Source of the DNA: Psychrobacter sp. UBA6766
Lineage (GTDB): Bacteria > Pseudomonadota > Gammaproteobacteria > Pseudomonadales > Moraxellaceae
Assembly: GCF_002453355.1 (NCBI RefSeq)
Contig: NZ_DKGQ01000016.1
Span: forward strand, 1 to 34,766
Direction: 5' to 3'
DNA: 34,766 bases
In this document: positions 8,553 to 16,662 of the stretch, one piece after another
Layout of the letters: the number at the start of each line of letters is the position of its first letter
How positions within the stretch are numbered: the first letter of the stretch is position 1
Notes under the pieces: model-generated
Database searches by the model: none
The model's input: the letters and a program-made list of their open reading frames with translations, nothing else
Told to the model about the DNA's origin: nothing
Program-made: the position numbers and the translations under genes

Positions 8553-9494
8553 ATGCAAGCGGTCTTTTTGGACAGAGGCACTTTTTCTGATAATATCGAG
8601 CTGCCAGCGCCAAGCGGCGTCAGCGATTACGTCACTTATAATGATACGCCAAAAGATAATGCTGTCATCGTTGAGCGCTGCTGTAACGCTGATATTATTA
8701 TTACCAATAAAGTTAAAATCGACGCGGAAGTTATTTCAAAATTACCCAAGCTCAAGCTTATTCAATTAACCGCTACCGGTAAAAACAATGTCGATCAAGA
8801 TGCCTGTGCCGAGCACGATATCGCGCTATATAATGTCGCTGGGTACGCGGTCAAAAGCGTGCCTGAGCATACGTTTATGCTGATGCTAAGTGCGATGCGG
8901 GCCGGCATTCATTACCACGGAAAAGTTGCTGACGGTACATGGCAAGACGACGGTAATTTCTGCTTACTGGATATTCCGCTGATAGATTTAGAAAATAAGA
9001 CGCTCGGGATTATTGGTGTCGGCACTATTGGTAGACGCGTCACTGAAATTGCCCGCGCCTTTGGTATGACAGTATTGTGGGCGGAGCATCAAGGCCGTGC
9101 GCCGCGCAGTGATGACTATACAGCGTTTGAAGATGTTCTCGCGCAGTCTGATGTGCTGAGCCTACATTGTCCATTAAATGAGCAAACCGAGCATTTAATT
9201 AATAAAGATACGCTGGCGAAAATGAGCAAAAAGCCGCTACTCGTCAACGTTGCTCGCGGCGGTATCGTCGACAGTCAAGCGCTGGTCGATTCCATTCAAA
9301 ATGAGCAGATTCTAGGCTACGGCAGTGATGTTTTTGAACAAGAGCCGATTGTCAAAGACGACCCTTTACTAAGTCTTGCTGACCATCCGCGGGTGATATT
9401 TAGCCCGCATAACGCCTGGGGCAGTAAAAGCGCGCAAGAAACCTTGTGGCAAATACTAAGCAAGCAAGTAACTGACTTTATTAACCAAGCTTAA
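8553..9494 (+). CDS. hprA: D-2-hydroxyacid dehydrogenase (hydroxypyruvate/glycerate dehydrogenase type)
   Basis: This is an NAD(P)-dependent dehydrogenase of the D-isomer-specific 2-hydroxyacid family, 313 residues. The nucleotide-binding fold carries GVGTIG (155-160). The catalytic set is complete: Arg235 in NVARGG, Glu264 in FEQEP and His286 in SPHNAWG. The substrate domain has the TATGKNNVD segment and an NVAGYAVKSVPEHTF stretch typical of glycerate dehydrogenases (HprA-like), which interconvert hydroxypyruvate and D-glycerate. The exact substrate and the NADH/NADPH preference cannot be read off: the residues after the second strand (WAEHQGR) do not give the usual clear Asp. AAGGAA precedes the ATG at normal spacing. 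The gene has its own promoter and converges on the flavin monooxygenase gene with a 22-base gap. Confidence 0.8.
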   Translation: MQAVFLDRGTFSDNIELPAPSGVSDYVTYNDTPKDNAVIVERCCNADIIITNKVKIDAEVISKLPKLKLIQLTATGKNNVDQDACAEHDIALYNVAGYAVKSVPEHTFMLMLSAMRAGIHYHGKVADGTWQDDGNFCLLDIPLIDLENKTLGIIGVGTIGRRVTEIARAFGMTVLWAEHQGRAPRSDDYTAFEDVLAQSDVLSLHCPLNEQTEHLINKDTLAKMSKKPLLVNVARGGIVDSQALVDSIQNEQILGYGSDVFEQEPIVKDDPLLSLADHPRVIFSPHNAWGSKSAQETLWQILSKQVTDFINQA

Positions 9495-9516
9495 GAATTC
9501 ATTAACCGATTAATGA

Positions 9517-11148
9517 TTAACGAGTAAATTGCAGCCATTCGTCTTTAATTTTACGATATTTGAGCATCACGCGGTCACTAAGATAGTTATTGGTGACCCG
9601 CCAAGGATAGATATCGCCTTGCTTCGGTAGCTCATGTTGCGCGCGCTGGACATACCCTGCCGATAGTGCGCCCATCACCGTATCTGGCTGAGAATGCGCC
9701 TCAATGTGCGCCGTTTTTGGTTGTGGCAATGCCACTTGGTAACGATGCTGATGCATGTAGCCAAGCAAACGCATGACGTATTGACAAGCCAGATCGATTT
9801 TTAGCGTCCACGACGCATTGGTATAGCCAAATAGCGCTACCATATTGGGAATACCTTCAATCATAACTGCTTTATAAGTCATGCGCTTGCCAATATCGAT
9901 TTTCTGCCCATCTATATATATTTCGGCGCCGCCAAGCATTTGTAGCTTTAGTCCCGTTGCAGTCACGATAATGTCTGCTTCGAGATGTTTACCAGAGTCG
10001 AGCTTGATGCCAGTGTCGGTAAAGTGGCTAATTTGATCGGTGACGACGGCAGCTCTGTTGCCATGTAATGCCATAAATAAATCACTATCTGGCACCGCAC
10101 ACAAGCGCTCATCCCAAGGATTGTACGTTGGCGTGAAATGGGCAATATCAACCCCGCTGCCTTTTAACTCGGTTTTAACACCACGTTTTAATAAGGCTTT
10201 TATAAGCTTGGGGGCAAATACAGCCGCTCGATACGTCCCTTGTTGCAGCAACACATTTCGCGTACGCAGCAGCTGATAAGCTTGGGCTTTCGACAATGGC
10301 GAAAATTTACCCGCCAGCCAATCAAGCGTAAAATCATCGCCCGGCACACTTGCCACATAGGTCGGCGAACGTTGTAGCATAGTGACGTGCTGCGCGCATT
10401 GCTCCCCCTCCTCATCCACCAAAGCCGGCAATAATGTCATCGCTGTGGCACCACTACCAATAATAACAACTCGCTTATCATTGTAATCGACATTTTGCCA
10501 CTGCTGCGGATGGACAATACGACCTTGAAAATCTTTTTCTTTATCAAAATGAGGTCGATAGCCTTGCTCATAATCGTAGTAGCCTGTAGCTCCAACGACG
10601 AATTTTGCCGTTAAAGTAAATATCTCGCCGCTTATATGATTTTTTACCGTCGCCGTCCATCGCTGGCTATGACTTGACCATGATAGCTGCTGTACTTCAT
10701 GCTGATAGCGAATGTGTTCAGTGACACCAAATTCGCGCGCAGTATCAGCAATATAATTTTTAATATCACCGCCTTTTGCCAATACTCGATGATCCAACCA
10801 CGGTCGAAAGCTATAACCAAAGGTCAAAGCATCAGAATCGGAACGCACGCCGGGGTAAGTAAATAGATCCCAGGTGCCGCCTAAATCGACGCGTTTTTCT
10901 AACACCACAAATCGCGAGGTGGTTTCTTGCTGTTTCCTTTTTGCCAGCTGTTTTAAGCGACTTGGACTTTTATGCCCAAACAACGCTTTGTCTTTTTGCT
11001 GCTGTAATCGACACGCCATGCCAATACCAGCAATCCCTGCGCCGATAATAAGTACTTCACAATCGGCTGGTGTCTTTGAGGTTGCGGACGTTGATTTAGA
11101 GTGAAAGCGTTTTTTAAGTGCCTGTTTGGCGGCTGTTACATCAAGCAT
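9517..11148 (-). CDS. Flavin-containing monooxygenase, Baeyer-Villiger type
   Basis: This 543-residue FAD/NADPH monooxygenase is probably a Baeyer-Villiger enzyme, inserting oxygen next to a ketone. GAGIAG (36-41) binds FAD, followed by GGTWDLFTYPGVRSD, where a Y-P-G-R-D pattern is usual for this group. FQGRIVHPQQW (207-217) fits the Baeyer-Villiger fingerprint FxGxxxHxxxW exactly, and GSGATA (231-236) is the NADPH-binding motif. VTATGL is the late ATG motif. Two oddities are a lysine-rich N-terminal extension of about 28 residues, and an insertion of some 25 residues (about 51-78) rich in Lys and Gln between the FAD helix and the second strand. AAGGATC supports the start. It follows rluA by 72 bases on the same strand and may be co-transcribed. 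The substrate is unknown. Confidence 0.85.
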   Translation of the reverse strand: MLDVTAAKQALKKRFHSKSTSATSKTPADCEVLIIGAGIAGIGMACRLQQQKDKALFGHKSPSRLKQLAKRKQQETTSRFVVLEKRVDLGGTWDLFTYPGVRSDSDALTFGYSFRPWLDHRVLAKGGDIKNYIADTAREFGVTEHIRYQHEVQQLSWSSHSQRWTATVKNHISGEIFTLTAKFVVGATGYYDYEQGYRPHFDKEKDFQGRIVHPQQWQNVDYNDKRVVIIGSGATAMTLLPALVDEEGEQCAQHVTMLQRSPTYVASVPGDDFTLDWLAGKFSPLSKAQAYQLLRTRNVLLQQGTYRAAVFAPKLIKALLKRGVKTELKGSGVDIAHFTPTYNPWDERLCAVPDSDLFMALHGNRAAVVTDQISHFTDTGIKLDSGKHLEADIIVTATGLKLQMLGGAEIYIDGQKIDIGKRMTYKAVMIEGIPNMVALFGYTNASWTLKIDLACQYVMRLLGYMHQHRYQVALPQPKTAHIEAHSQPDTVMGALSAGYVQRAQHELPKQGDIYPWRVTNNYLSDRVMLKYRKIKDEWLQFTR

Positions 11149-11220
11149 AATACGATCCTTGTTTGTGCATGAGTTATTTAAAAGAAACCTATTTAAAAAG
11201 GACTTATTAAACAGGGCTTG

Positions 11221-11934
11221 CTAAAAAGGGCATGGACTTTCCCAATCCATCCAAGCCCCAAGTGTGGGATGTTTAAGGCGTAGGTGCTGAGCATGAAGAT
11301 TGAGCCTCGGGGCAATGGTCAAGGCAGCACCTTCAGCATAAATTGGGTCGCCAATCATCACATGACCGACGTGCACCATATGCACACGCAATTGATGACT
11401 ACGACCGGTCACAGGCTTTAATAACACGCGCGTGACTGTCTGACCGTTGCACTCTTCATGGGCAAGTACTTCATACAAAGTTAATGCATTCTTCGACCAA
11501 TTATGGTCAACGATATGACGCGGTTTGGTAGTAGGTTCATAGCGTACGGGCACTGATATCTCACCTTTGGCACCGATACTTTGCCATTCGCCAATCACGC
11601 GCGCTTGATAGCTCTTTTGCGGTAAACGTTCAATAAACTGCTTACTAATATGGCTTTGCGCGGCGGTGTTTTTAGCAAAAATAAGCAATCCTGAGGTGTC
11701 CATGTCTAAGCGATGAATCAGTTTTACCGCTGGATTGGCGCGCTCAAGCCGTGCAAGCAAACTGACCTTGAGCGTTTTACCATCGACACTTAATAGTCCA
11801 GCGGGCTTATCGACGACCCAAATATCATCGTCTTCATAGACGGTAATGTCTTGGGCAAATTTTTGAAAAAACTCAAGCGGATAAGCATTTTCTTGCACGT
11901 TTAGAATGTTAACTTCTTCATCGGTAAAAGGCAT
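11221..11934 (-). CDS. rluA: Ribosomal large subunit/tRNA pseudouridine synthase, RluA-like
   Basis: Converts specific uridines to pseudouridine; E. coli RluA acts on 23S rRNA U746 and tRNA U32. The 237-residue protein has the catalytic motif HRLDMDTSG with Asp77 as nucleophile, the VDKPAGLLSV strand, and the RluA-type end GRSHQLRVHM...LHAQHL. There is no S4 domain, which separates it from RluC/RluD. Sequence and length are nearest to RluA, though other stand-alone RluA-family members remain possible. No good ribosome-binding site precedes the ATG at 11934, and an internal start cannot be excluded, but the N-terminal residues align reasonably with the family. Confidence 0.8.
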   Translation of the reverse strand: MPFTDEEVNILNVQENAYPLEFFQKFAQDITVYEDDDIWVVDKPAGLLSVDGKTLKVSLLARLERANPAVKLIHRLDMDTSGLLIFAKNTAAQSHISKQFIERLPQKSYQARVIGEWQSIGAKGEISVPVRYEPTTKPRHIVDHNWSKNALTLYEVLAHEECNGQTVTRVLLKPVTGRSHQLRVHMVHVGHVMIGDPIYAEGAALTIAPRLNLHAQHLRLKHPTLGAWMDWESPCPF

Positions 11935-12390
11935 AAAAGTGGGCTACTTATATAAAAGGTCAGTTGTTTTCAGAAATAGGTTATTTTAAAGGTTAGATTG
12001 CTTTAATGTGAAGGTTGTTTATAAGACAATGATATTAGCTATTAAAGACTTTATACGACCGCCAGGCTCAGTTCTAGGTCAGCGTTAATTTACTTGATAC
12101 GTCTAAGAAAAATGCCCCATTTACATTTGCTAGACTCACGGCAAGAGAAGCCTTAAATAAGCATGACAGATAAAACATAACCTGTATCATTATGTTTTAA
12201 TTTATTGTGCTAATAGTAATTGTTAAACAATTTAACCGGTCTGTATCTGTCAACTTTGAGCAAACATGTTAATATAATGGCAGATTTTCATCCCCTTCTA
12301 ACCATTCTTTAACCACTCATCGCTTTAATATGACAACTATATTTATATTGATGGCTGGTGATAGAAACACTAAAACAAGAGAGATAAATT
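11935..12390. other. Divergent intergenic region rluA/trxA
   Basis: A 456-base noncoding stretch between divergent genes. It contains the trxA promoter candidate about 110 bases before its ATG; the rluA promoter should lie in the left half, but I could not place it. There is no conserved-looking ORF. Confidence 0.5.
12250..12278 (+). promoter_or_regulatory. Candidate promoter of trxA
   Basis: A perfect TATAAT (12273-12278) lies 17 bases after a weak -35, TCAACT (12250-12255). The 5' UTR would be about 105 nt. Confidence 0.45.
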
Positions 12391-12717
12391 ATGTCAGACC
12401 TTATTGTTAACACCACTGATGCAAACTTTGACCAAGACGTCCTGCAATCTGATACGCCAGTCCTAGTAGACTTTTGGGCAACTTGGTGTGGTCCTTGTAA
12501 AGCCATTGCGCCTATTTTAGAAGATTTAGCGAGCGAGTACCAAGGCAAAGTTAAAATCGTCAAAGTCGATGTCGATAACAACCCACAAGCGGCCAGCCGT
12601 TTTGGTATTCGTAACATTCCTACGCTATTTGTCTTTAAAGACGGCGAAAAAGTCGATTCAGTCATGGGCTTACAACCAAAAGCTGAACTTGCTAAAGTTC
12701 TAGACAAGCATCTATAA
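12391..12717 (+). CDS. trxA: Thioredoxin 1
   Basis: This is the main cytosolic dithiol reductant, donating electrons to ribonucleotide reductase, methionine sulfoxide reductase and others. At 108 residues it is a standard TrxA: the active site WCGPCK has Cys33 and Cys36, Asp27 lies in LVDFWA, and the cis-proline Pro77 is in NIPTLF. The GRIGINIPT-type segment of E. coli reads FGIRNIPT here. AGAGAG precedes the ATG. It is a single-gene unit between its own promoter and terminator, and stands directly upstream of rho, as in many gammaproteobacteria. Confidence 0.97.
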   Translation: MSDLIVNTTDANFDQDVLQSDTPVLVDFWATWCGPCKAIAPILEDLASEYQGKVKIVKVDVDNNPQAASRFGIRNIPTLFVFKDGEKVDSVMGLQPKAELAKVLDKHL

Positions 12718-12813
12718 GTCTCTTTTTATAACGTCAATTAGTGGTTACTAACCATCGTTTATCAAAAATAGCTGTTTTAAAAACTAAGCGATTCAGTCTA
12801 TAAAGATGTTATC

Positions 12814-12850
12814 GAAAAAGCCATTAACTTTCTAAGATAATGGCTTTTTT
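12814..12850 (+). terminator. Intrinsic terminator of trxA
   Basis: AAAAAGCCATTA pairs with TAATGGCTTTTT (stem core 12820-12826 with 12838-12844) around an 11-nt loop, ending in six Ts. It lies about 100 bases after the trxA stop. Confidence 0.85.
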
Positions 12851-12902
12851 GCTGCTTTTCTGAGCAAAAAGCTGGATAATACGACTTTTTTGGCAAAAAT
12901 TA

Positions 12903-12932
12903 TTGACAATGCCATCTTGAACGCCGTATAGT
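12903..12932 (+). promoter_or_regulatory. Strong sigma-70 promoter of rho
   Basis: Consensus TTGACA (12903-12908), an 18-nt spacer and TATAGT (12927-12932). It is the best promoter match in the window. It lies after the trxA terminator, so it gives rho independent transcription with a leader of about 350 nt. Confidence 0.7.
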
Positions 12933-13290
12933 CTGCTGACAAGAGAAAACTAATCATTTTCCTAAGTGTCTTGTCGCTATTCTCCTCGTGTTTATCAACA
13001 AAAACACAATCGTCATTATAAAACACCACTACTGAACGCAATGACTAAACACAATTACTGATATTGAGTTTTTGACGCAGACTCTTATGTAGACTTCTTT
13101 ATCTTCACTTCTTATGAGCGTGCCTGTATCTCTTACAACGCGTCCATAAGCTGGCACGTAACATCAATCCTACATAAATCCCAACACTGTGTATATGCCC
13201 TCTATCGCCCTATATCCGTTGTTTTAATCCTTGTCATGATTTGTGATGATAATGGCATCTCTCATCTGATCAACTGCTAACGACCTATCT

Positions 13291-14559
13291 ATGAATCTTA
13301 CTGAACTAAAGAAAAAATCAATCGCTGAGCTATTGGCTATAGCCAAAGAAATGGGACTTGATAATATGGCGCGTAGCCGTAAACAAGACATTATCTTTGC
13401 TATCTTAAAAACCCATGCCCGTAATGGCGAGGCCATCTATGGTGATGGTGTGCTTGAGGTACTTCCCGATGGTTTTGGCTTTTTGCGCTCCTCTGAAGGC
13501 TCTTACTTAGCAGGTCCTGACGATATCTATGTCAGCCCGAGCCAAATTCGACGTTTTAGTCTAAAAACTGGCGACAGTATCGCCGGCACGATTCGTCCGC
13601 CAAAAGATTCTGAGCGTTATTTTGCCCTATTAAAAGTCGGCGAGATTAACTTTGATACCCCAGATCGTTCGCGTCATAAGCTGATTTTTGAGAACTTAAC
13701 GCCACTCTTCCCAACTGAGCAATTAAAACTTGAACTTGGTAATGGCACCACTGAGGACTTGACTGGTCGTATCATCGACCTTATCGCCCCTATTGGTAAA
13801 GGCCAACGCTCGATTATCGTTGCTCCACCAAAAGCGGGTAAGACGATGCTGCTACAGTCAATTGCTCAGTCTATCACGCGCAATAATCCAGAATGCTACT
13901 TGATTGTACTATTGATTGATGAGCGTCCAGAAGAAGTCACTGAGATGGAACGTACGGTACGCGGCGAAGTCGTTGCTTCAACTTTCGATGAGCCACCGCA
14001 GCGCCATGTTCAAGTGGCTGATATGGTCATCGAAAAAGCCAAACGTCTGGTCGAACATAAGCAAGACGTGGTCATTTTACTTGACTCTATTACTCGTCTG
14101 GCCCGTGCTTATAACACTGTGATTCCGTCATCAGGTAAGGTCTTGACGGGTGGCTTGGATGCCAATGCGCTTGAGCGTCCAAAACGCTTCTTTGGTGCAG
14201 CGCGTAATGTCGAAGAAGGTGGCAGCTTAACCATTATTGCCAGTGCTTTGATTGATACGGGCAGTAAAATGGACAGTGTGATTTTTGAAGAATTTAAAGG
14301 AACGGGTAACCAAGAAATCACCCTCGAGCGTGATTTGGCCGAAAAACGCGTCTTCCCAGCCATTAATATCAAAAAATCGGGTACACGCCGCGAAGAGCGT
14401 CTGCTTGATGAAGATAAGCTGCGTAAAGTTTGGATTTTACGTAAACTCTTGCAGCCGATGGATGGCGTGCAAGCGACTGAGTTTTTGTTAGAGCGCCTAA
14501 AAGAAGCCAAAACCAACGATGAATTCTTTGAGCAAATGAAACGTAAGTCGCAAAACTAG
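13291..14559 (+). CDS. rho: Transcription termination factor Rho
   Basis: Hexameric RNA-dependent ATPase that terminates transcription of untranslated RNA. The 422-residue protein matches the family (E. coli 419). It starts with the Rho N-terminal helical domain (MNLTELKKKSIAELL), followed by the cold-shock-like RNA-binding domain with DGFGFLR (60-66). The ATPase core has Walker A APPKAGKT (178-185), VLLIDERPEEV, the Q-loop region and the R-loop segment DANALERPKRFFGAAR. The catalytic and RNA-binding motifs look intact. The ATG at 13291 has no clear Shine-Dalgarno sequence, but the N-terminus matches Rho exactly, so the start is secure. Rho usually limits its own synthesis through its leader. 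Confidence 0.97.
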   Translation: MNLTELKKKSIAELLAIAKEMGLDNMARSRKQDIIFAILKTHARNGEAIYGDGVLEVLPDGFGFLRSSEGSYLAGPDDIYVSPSQIRRFSLKTGDSIAGTIRPPKDSERYFALLKVGEINFDTPDRSRHKLIFENLTPLFPTEQLKLELGNGTTEDLTGRIIDLIAPIGKGQRSIIVAPPKAGKTMLLQSIAQSITRNNPECYLIVLLIDERPEEVTEMERTVRGEVVASTFDEPPQRHVQVADMVIEKAKRLVEHKQDVVILLDSITRLARAYNTVIPSSGKVLTGGLDANALERPKRFFGAARNVEEGGSLTIIASALIDTGSKMDSVIFEEFKGTGNQEITLERDLAEKRVFPAINIKKSGTRREERLLDEDKLRKVWILRKLLQPMDGVQATEFLLERLKEAKTNDEFFEQMKRKSQN

Positions 14560-14585
14560 ATCGTTAGAATGACTTATAGATTAGC

Positions 14586-14617
14586 AAAAGGCCACTTTAC
14601 GTGGTCTTTTTGGTTTT
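14586..14617 (+). terminator. Intrinsic terminator of rho
   Basis: AAAAGGCCAC (14586-14595) pairs with GTGGTCTTTT (14601-14610), with one G-U pair, around TTTAC, then a T-rich tail. It begins 27 bases after the stop codon. Confidence 0.8.
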
Positions 14618-14637
14618 GCAATTACGCAATTGCAAAA
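14614..14637. repeat. Second perfect hairpin abutting the rho terminator
   Basis: TTTTGCAATT (14614-14623), loop ACGC and AATTGCAAAA (14628-14637) form a perfect 10-bp inverted repeat. Its left arm overlaps the tail of the rho terminator. No T-run follows on the plus strand. It may act as a 3'-end stabiliser or backup. Confidence 0.6.
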
Positions 14638-14790
14638 AACAGTTAGCGGACTATCACTATAAATACAATAAGTATAAGCAAAACCCCTACCAATGATACA
14701 GCGAAGTAACATAATTTACCGTTTATTTGCAAAGCTTAGCGTTTCTACTACGGCTTGATAGAAGTAAACAAGCTATTATTAAAAGTAGTA

Positions 14791-14819
14791 CAGACATATT
14801 TAGATACATCCTGTATATT
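14791..14819 (+). promoter_or_regulatory. Candidate promoter of glycine-zipper lipoprotein gene
   Basis: CAGACA (14791-14796), a 17-nt spacer and TATATT (14814-14819), about 35 bases before the ATG. The -35 shares GACA with the consensus. Confidence 0.4.
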
Positions 14820-14853
14820 GGATTCCAAACTTAACGACTTAATAGGTGACACT

Positions 14854-15099
14854 ATGAAATTTGCTAAAACTTTTGCGTTAACGGCTATCACTAGCTCAGC
14901 ACTTATGATGGGCGGTTGTGCCAGTAATGGTTACGGTTATAACAGTGGTCTAAGCAACACTGCTAAAGGTGCAGCTGCTGGTGCAGCTGCTGGCGCTCTT
15001 CTTAAAAGTGGTAGCAATAGTAAAGGTATCGCTCGCGGTGCCCTAGGTGGCGCAGCTATCGGTGGTGCTGGTGCTTATATTCTTGATCAAACCCGTTAA
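14854..15099 (+). CDS. Small glycine-zipper lipoprotein
   Basis: An 81-residue envelope lipoprotein. The signal peptide (MKFAKTFALTAITSSALMMGG) ends at Cys22 in the lipobox MGGC, so it should be processed by Lgt, whose gene is in this window, and by signal peptidase II. Residue +2 is Ala, favouring outer-membrane sorting. The mature part is a glycine zipper: AAAGAAAGALL and ARGALGGAAIGGAGAYILDQ, small-residue helices like those in OsmB/SlyB-type proteins. I chose the ATG at 14854 because the lipobox follows at the right distance and AGGTGA lies just before it; a longer reading from 14755 would bury the signal peptide. Function unknown; many such proteins are stress-induced. It has its own promoter and terminator. 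Confidence 0.85.
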   Translation: MKFAKTFALTAITSSALMMGGCASNGYGYNSGLSNTAKGAAAGAAAGALLKSGSNSKGIARGALGGAAIGGAGAYILDQTR

Positions 15100-15120
15100 T
15101 TGGTTTTGATAGCTATTTAG

Positions 15121-15160
15121 CCATAAAAAAACCTGTAATTAATTGCAGGTTTTTTTATGG
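15121..15160. terminator. Bidirectional terminator between convergent genes
   Basis: A perfect 15-bp inverted repeat: CCATAAAAAAACCTG (15121-15135) and CAGGTTTTTTTATGG (15146-15160) around a 10-nt loop. The T7 and A7 tracts in the arms let it work in both directions, for the lipoprotein gene and the zinc peptidase gene. Confidence 0.88.
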
Positions 15161-15255
15161 CTGGTATTTAAGTTGGCTGATATTGAAATTAATAGGCACA
15201 GCTTATATCACTTTCCATTCTCTTTATAAATTCTCTCTATGAAAATTCATTATTC

Positions 15256-16143
15256 TTATAGTGCCCCGCTGAAAGTATCACAAGATTGAATATCCCCGCT
15301 CTCTAAACCACGGGTAAACCACTGAACGCGCTGCTGACTGGTACCATGTGTAAAGTTATCGGGTACCACTGCGCCGCCACTGGCACGCGCTAAACGATCA
15401 TCACCAATTTGACTGGCCGCATTGATGGCTTCATCAATGTCGCCCGCTTCTAAGAACTGCACGCGCTCTTGATTGCGCTGCGCCCACACACCAGCAAAAC
15501 AGTCCGCTTGTAATTCTTGTAATACGGACAGTTTATTAGCCTGCGCGCGCGTTACTTGACGGCTGGCTTCACTTACTTGTTGAGTAATGCCTAGCAAAGT
15601 CTGGACATGATGACCGACTTCATGAGAGATAACATACGCTTGCGCAAAATCTCCAGCCTTACCTTGATTTTCGCTATCGCCTGAGCCTTGCTCGTCGCCC
15701 GTAATACCTAAGTTTTGACGCATTTCTACAAAAAAAGAGGTATCCAAATAGACTGTCTGATCACCTGGACAATAAAAAGGCCCCGTTGCCGCGCTTGCAC
15801 TGCCACAAGCTGAGCTGACTCGGCTGTTGAATAGAATTAATGACGGTTCTTTATAAGTACTGCCTGCCTCATTAAATATTTGATGCCAAACTTCTTCGGT
15901 GTCGGCTAAGACGACTTTTACAAATCGGGTATCACGATCATCACTGGTGGCAGGCTGGGTAGAAGTATTACTACCGCCGCCTGCAATCACTTGACCCGTT
16001 TGCAATGCTGTCATCGGATTAACGCCAAAGACCAGCCATAAGATACCAGCAATAATGATACCGCCAATACCGCCGCCAATCATCTTACCACCGCCACTAC
16101 TTGTTCGAACGTTCGAGCTACCGCGTCTATCTTGCCATTTCAT
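15256..16143 (-). CDS. Neutral zinc metallopeptidase, YpfJ family
   Basis: A membrane-anchored putative zinc peptidase (Zn_peptidase / YpfJ family) of 295 residues. A basic N-terminus MKWQDRRGSSNVRT is followed by a glycine-rich stretch and one transmembrane helix (about 22-42), a layout diagnostic for the family. The catalytic site HEVGHH (from His174) provides two zinc ligands and the general base; ELQADCFAGVW (from Glu210) provides the probable third ligand. Cysteines at 113, 125, 215 and 278 could form disulfides in the periplasm. The ATG at 16143 has AGGAGAG at ideal spacing; the frame stays open upstream without a better site. Physiological substrates are not known to me. It converges on the glycine-zipper lipoprotein gene. 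Confidence 0.88.
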   Translation of the reverse strand: MKWQDRRGSSNVRTSSGGGKMIGGGIGGIIIAGILWLVFGVNPMTALQTGQVIAGGGSNTSTQPATSDDRDTRFVKVVLADTEEVWHQIFNEAGSTYKEPSLILFNSRVSSACGSASAATGPFYCPGDQTVYLDTSFFVEMRQNLGITGDEQGSGDSENQGKAGDFAQAYVISHEVGHHVQTLLGITQQVSEASRQVTRAQANKLSVLQELQADCFAGVWAQRNQERVQFLEAGDIDEAINAASQIGDDRLARASGGAVVPDNFTHGTSQQRVQWFTRGLESGDIQSCDTFSGAL

Positions 16144-16441
16144 AATTTCTCTCCTAAAAAGGTACAATGAGTATTACTATTGGTATTGTAATAAATCTTG
16201 TTATTTGCTTTGTGTTGTTATAGCAAAATTAGCGCAATCCTTTGATTTCATATGCTGATTTTTATCTTTTATAGCTTTTATATTTCTAACTTTTTTTGAA
16301 CTTTTAGCTGACTCATTTTATGACTGTAGGATTGATAAAAACGTCATAAATAGTTAGAAAATATACTTCCAATCTTAAGAGAAAACCCTTTTTAAGAAAG
16401 GTCTTAAAACATACTGATGTCATTGATTATACGTCGATTAA

Positions 16442-16469
16442 TTTGGCTTGTTGTATTAAAAAGTATAAT
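16442..16469 (+). promoter_or_regulatory. Candidate promoter upstream of the acidic lipoprotein gene
   Basis: A perfect TATAAT (16464-16469) lies 16 bases after TTTGGC (16442-16447), a weak -35. Transcription would start near 16476, about 185 bases before the ATG. Confidence 0.45.
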
Positions 16470-16587
16470 AAGTAAGCAAAGCAAAATCTCATTTACAAAA
16501 TTATTGTTACTTAATTGTACAACCTCTTTCTATGCAGAAAGAAATCATATAGAATGCGTGAAAGCTGAGTAGCTGTAATTAATACTA

Positions 16588-16625
16588 GTTGAATTCTGAG
16601 AAATCTCGGAGATTCAACCTTTTTT
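16588..16625 (+). terminator. Terminator-like hairpin in the lipoprotein leader
   Basis: GTTGAAT (16588-16594) pairs with ATTCAAC (16612-16618), and inside it CTGAGA can pair with TCTCGG. A run of six Ts (16620-16625) follows. It lies 26 bases before the ribosome-binding site of the lipoprotein gene and no plus-strand gene precedes it. It is either an attenuator or the end of a small RNA. Confidence 0.5.
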
Positions 16626-16662
16626 GCTGCTACTGATCATTTCATTTTCCCGGAGAATCCTT

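Larger units (their letters stand above)
12718..13290 (+). other. trxA-rho intergenic region with long rho leader
   Basis: It holds, in order, the trxA terminator, the rho promoter and a rho 5' leader of about 350 nt. Established for E. coli: the long rho leader mediates Rho autoregulation by premature termination; the layout here is compatible. CGTGCC (about 13119) and GGCACG (about 13156) could form a long-loop hairpin. An 11-codon ORF from the ATG at 13114 is too short and unsupported to call. Confidence 0.5.
16144..16662. other. Divergent intergenic region peptidase/acidic lipoprotein
   Basis: A 519-base AT-rich stretch. It contains a promoter candidate on the plus strand, a small hairpin (TCTTTCT-ATGC-AGAAAGA at 16525-16542) and a terminator-like hairpin immediately upstream of the lipoprotein gene. 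The part from about 16476 to 16625 could therefore be a separate short transcript or a structured leader. Confidence 0.5.

Noticed and set aside
12309..12707. Minus-strand frame of 132 codons opposite trxA
   Set aside because: It lies opposite a fully conserved thioredoxin gene and shows no recognisable protein features.
13114..13149. An 11-codon ORF in the rho leader, as a possible leader peptide
   Set aside because: Too short, no Shine-Dalgarno sequence, and no resemblance to the known E. coli rhoL product.
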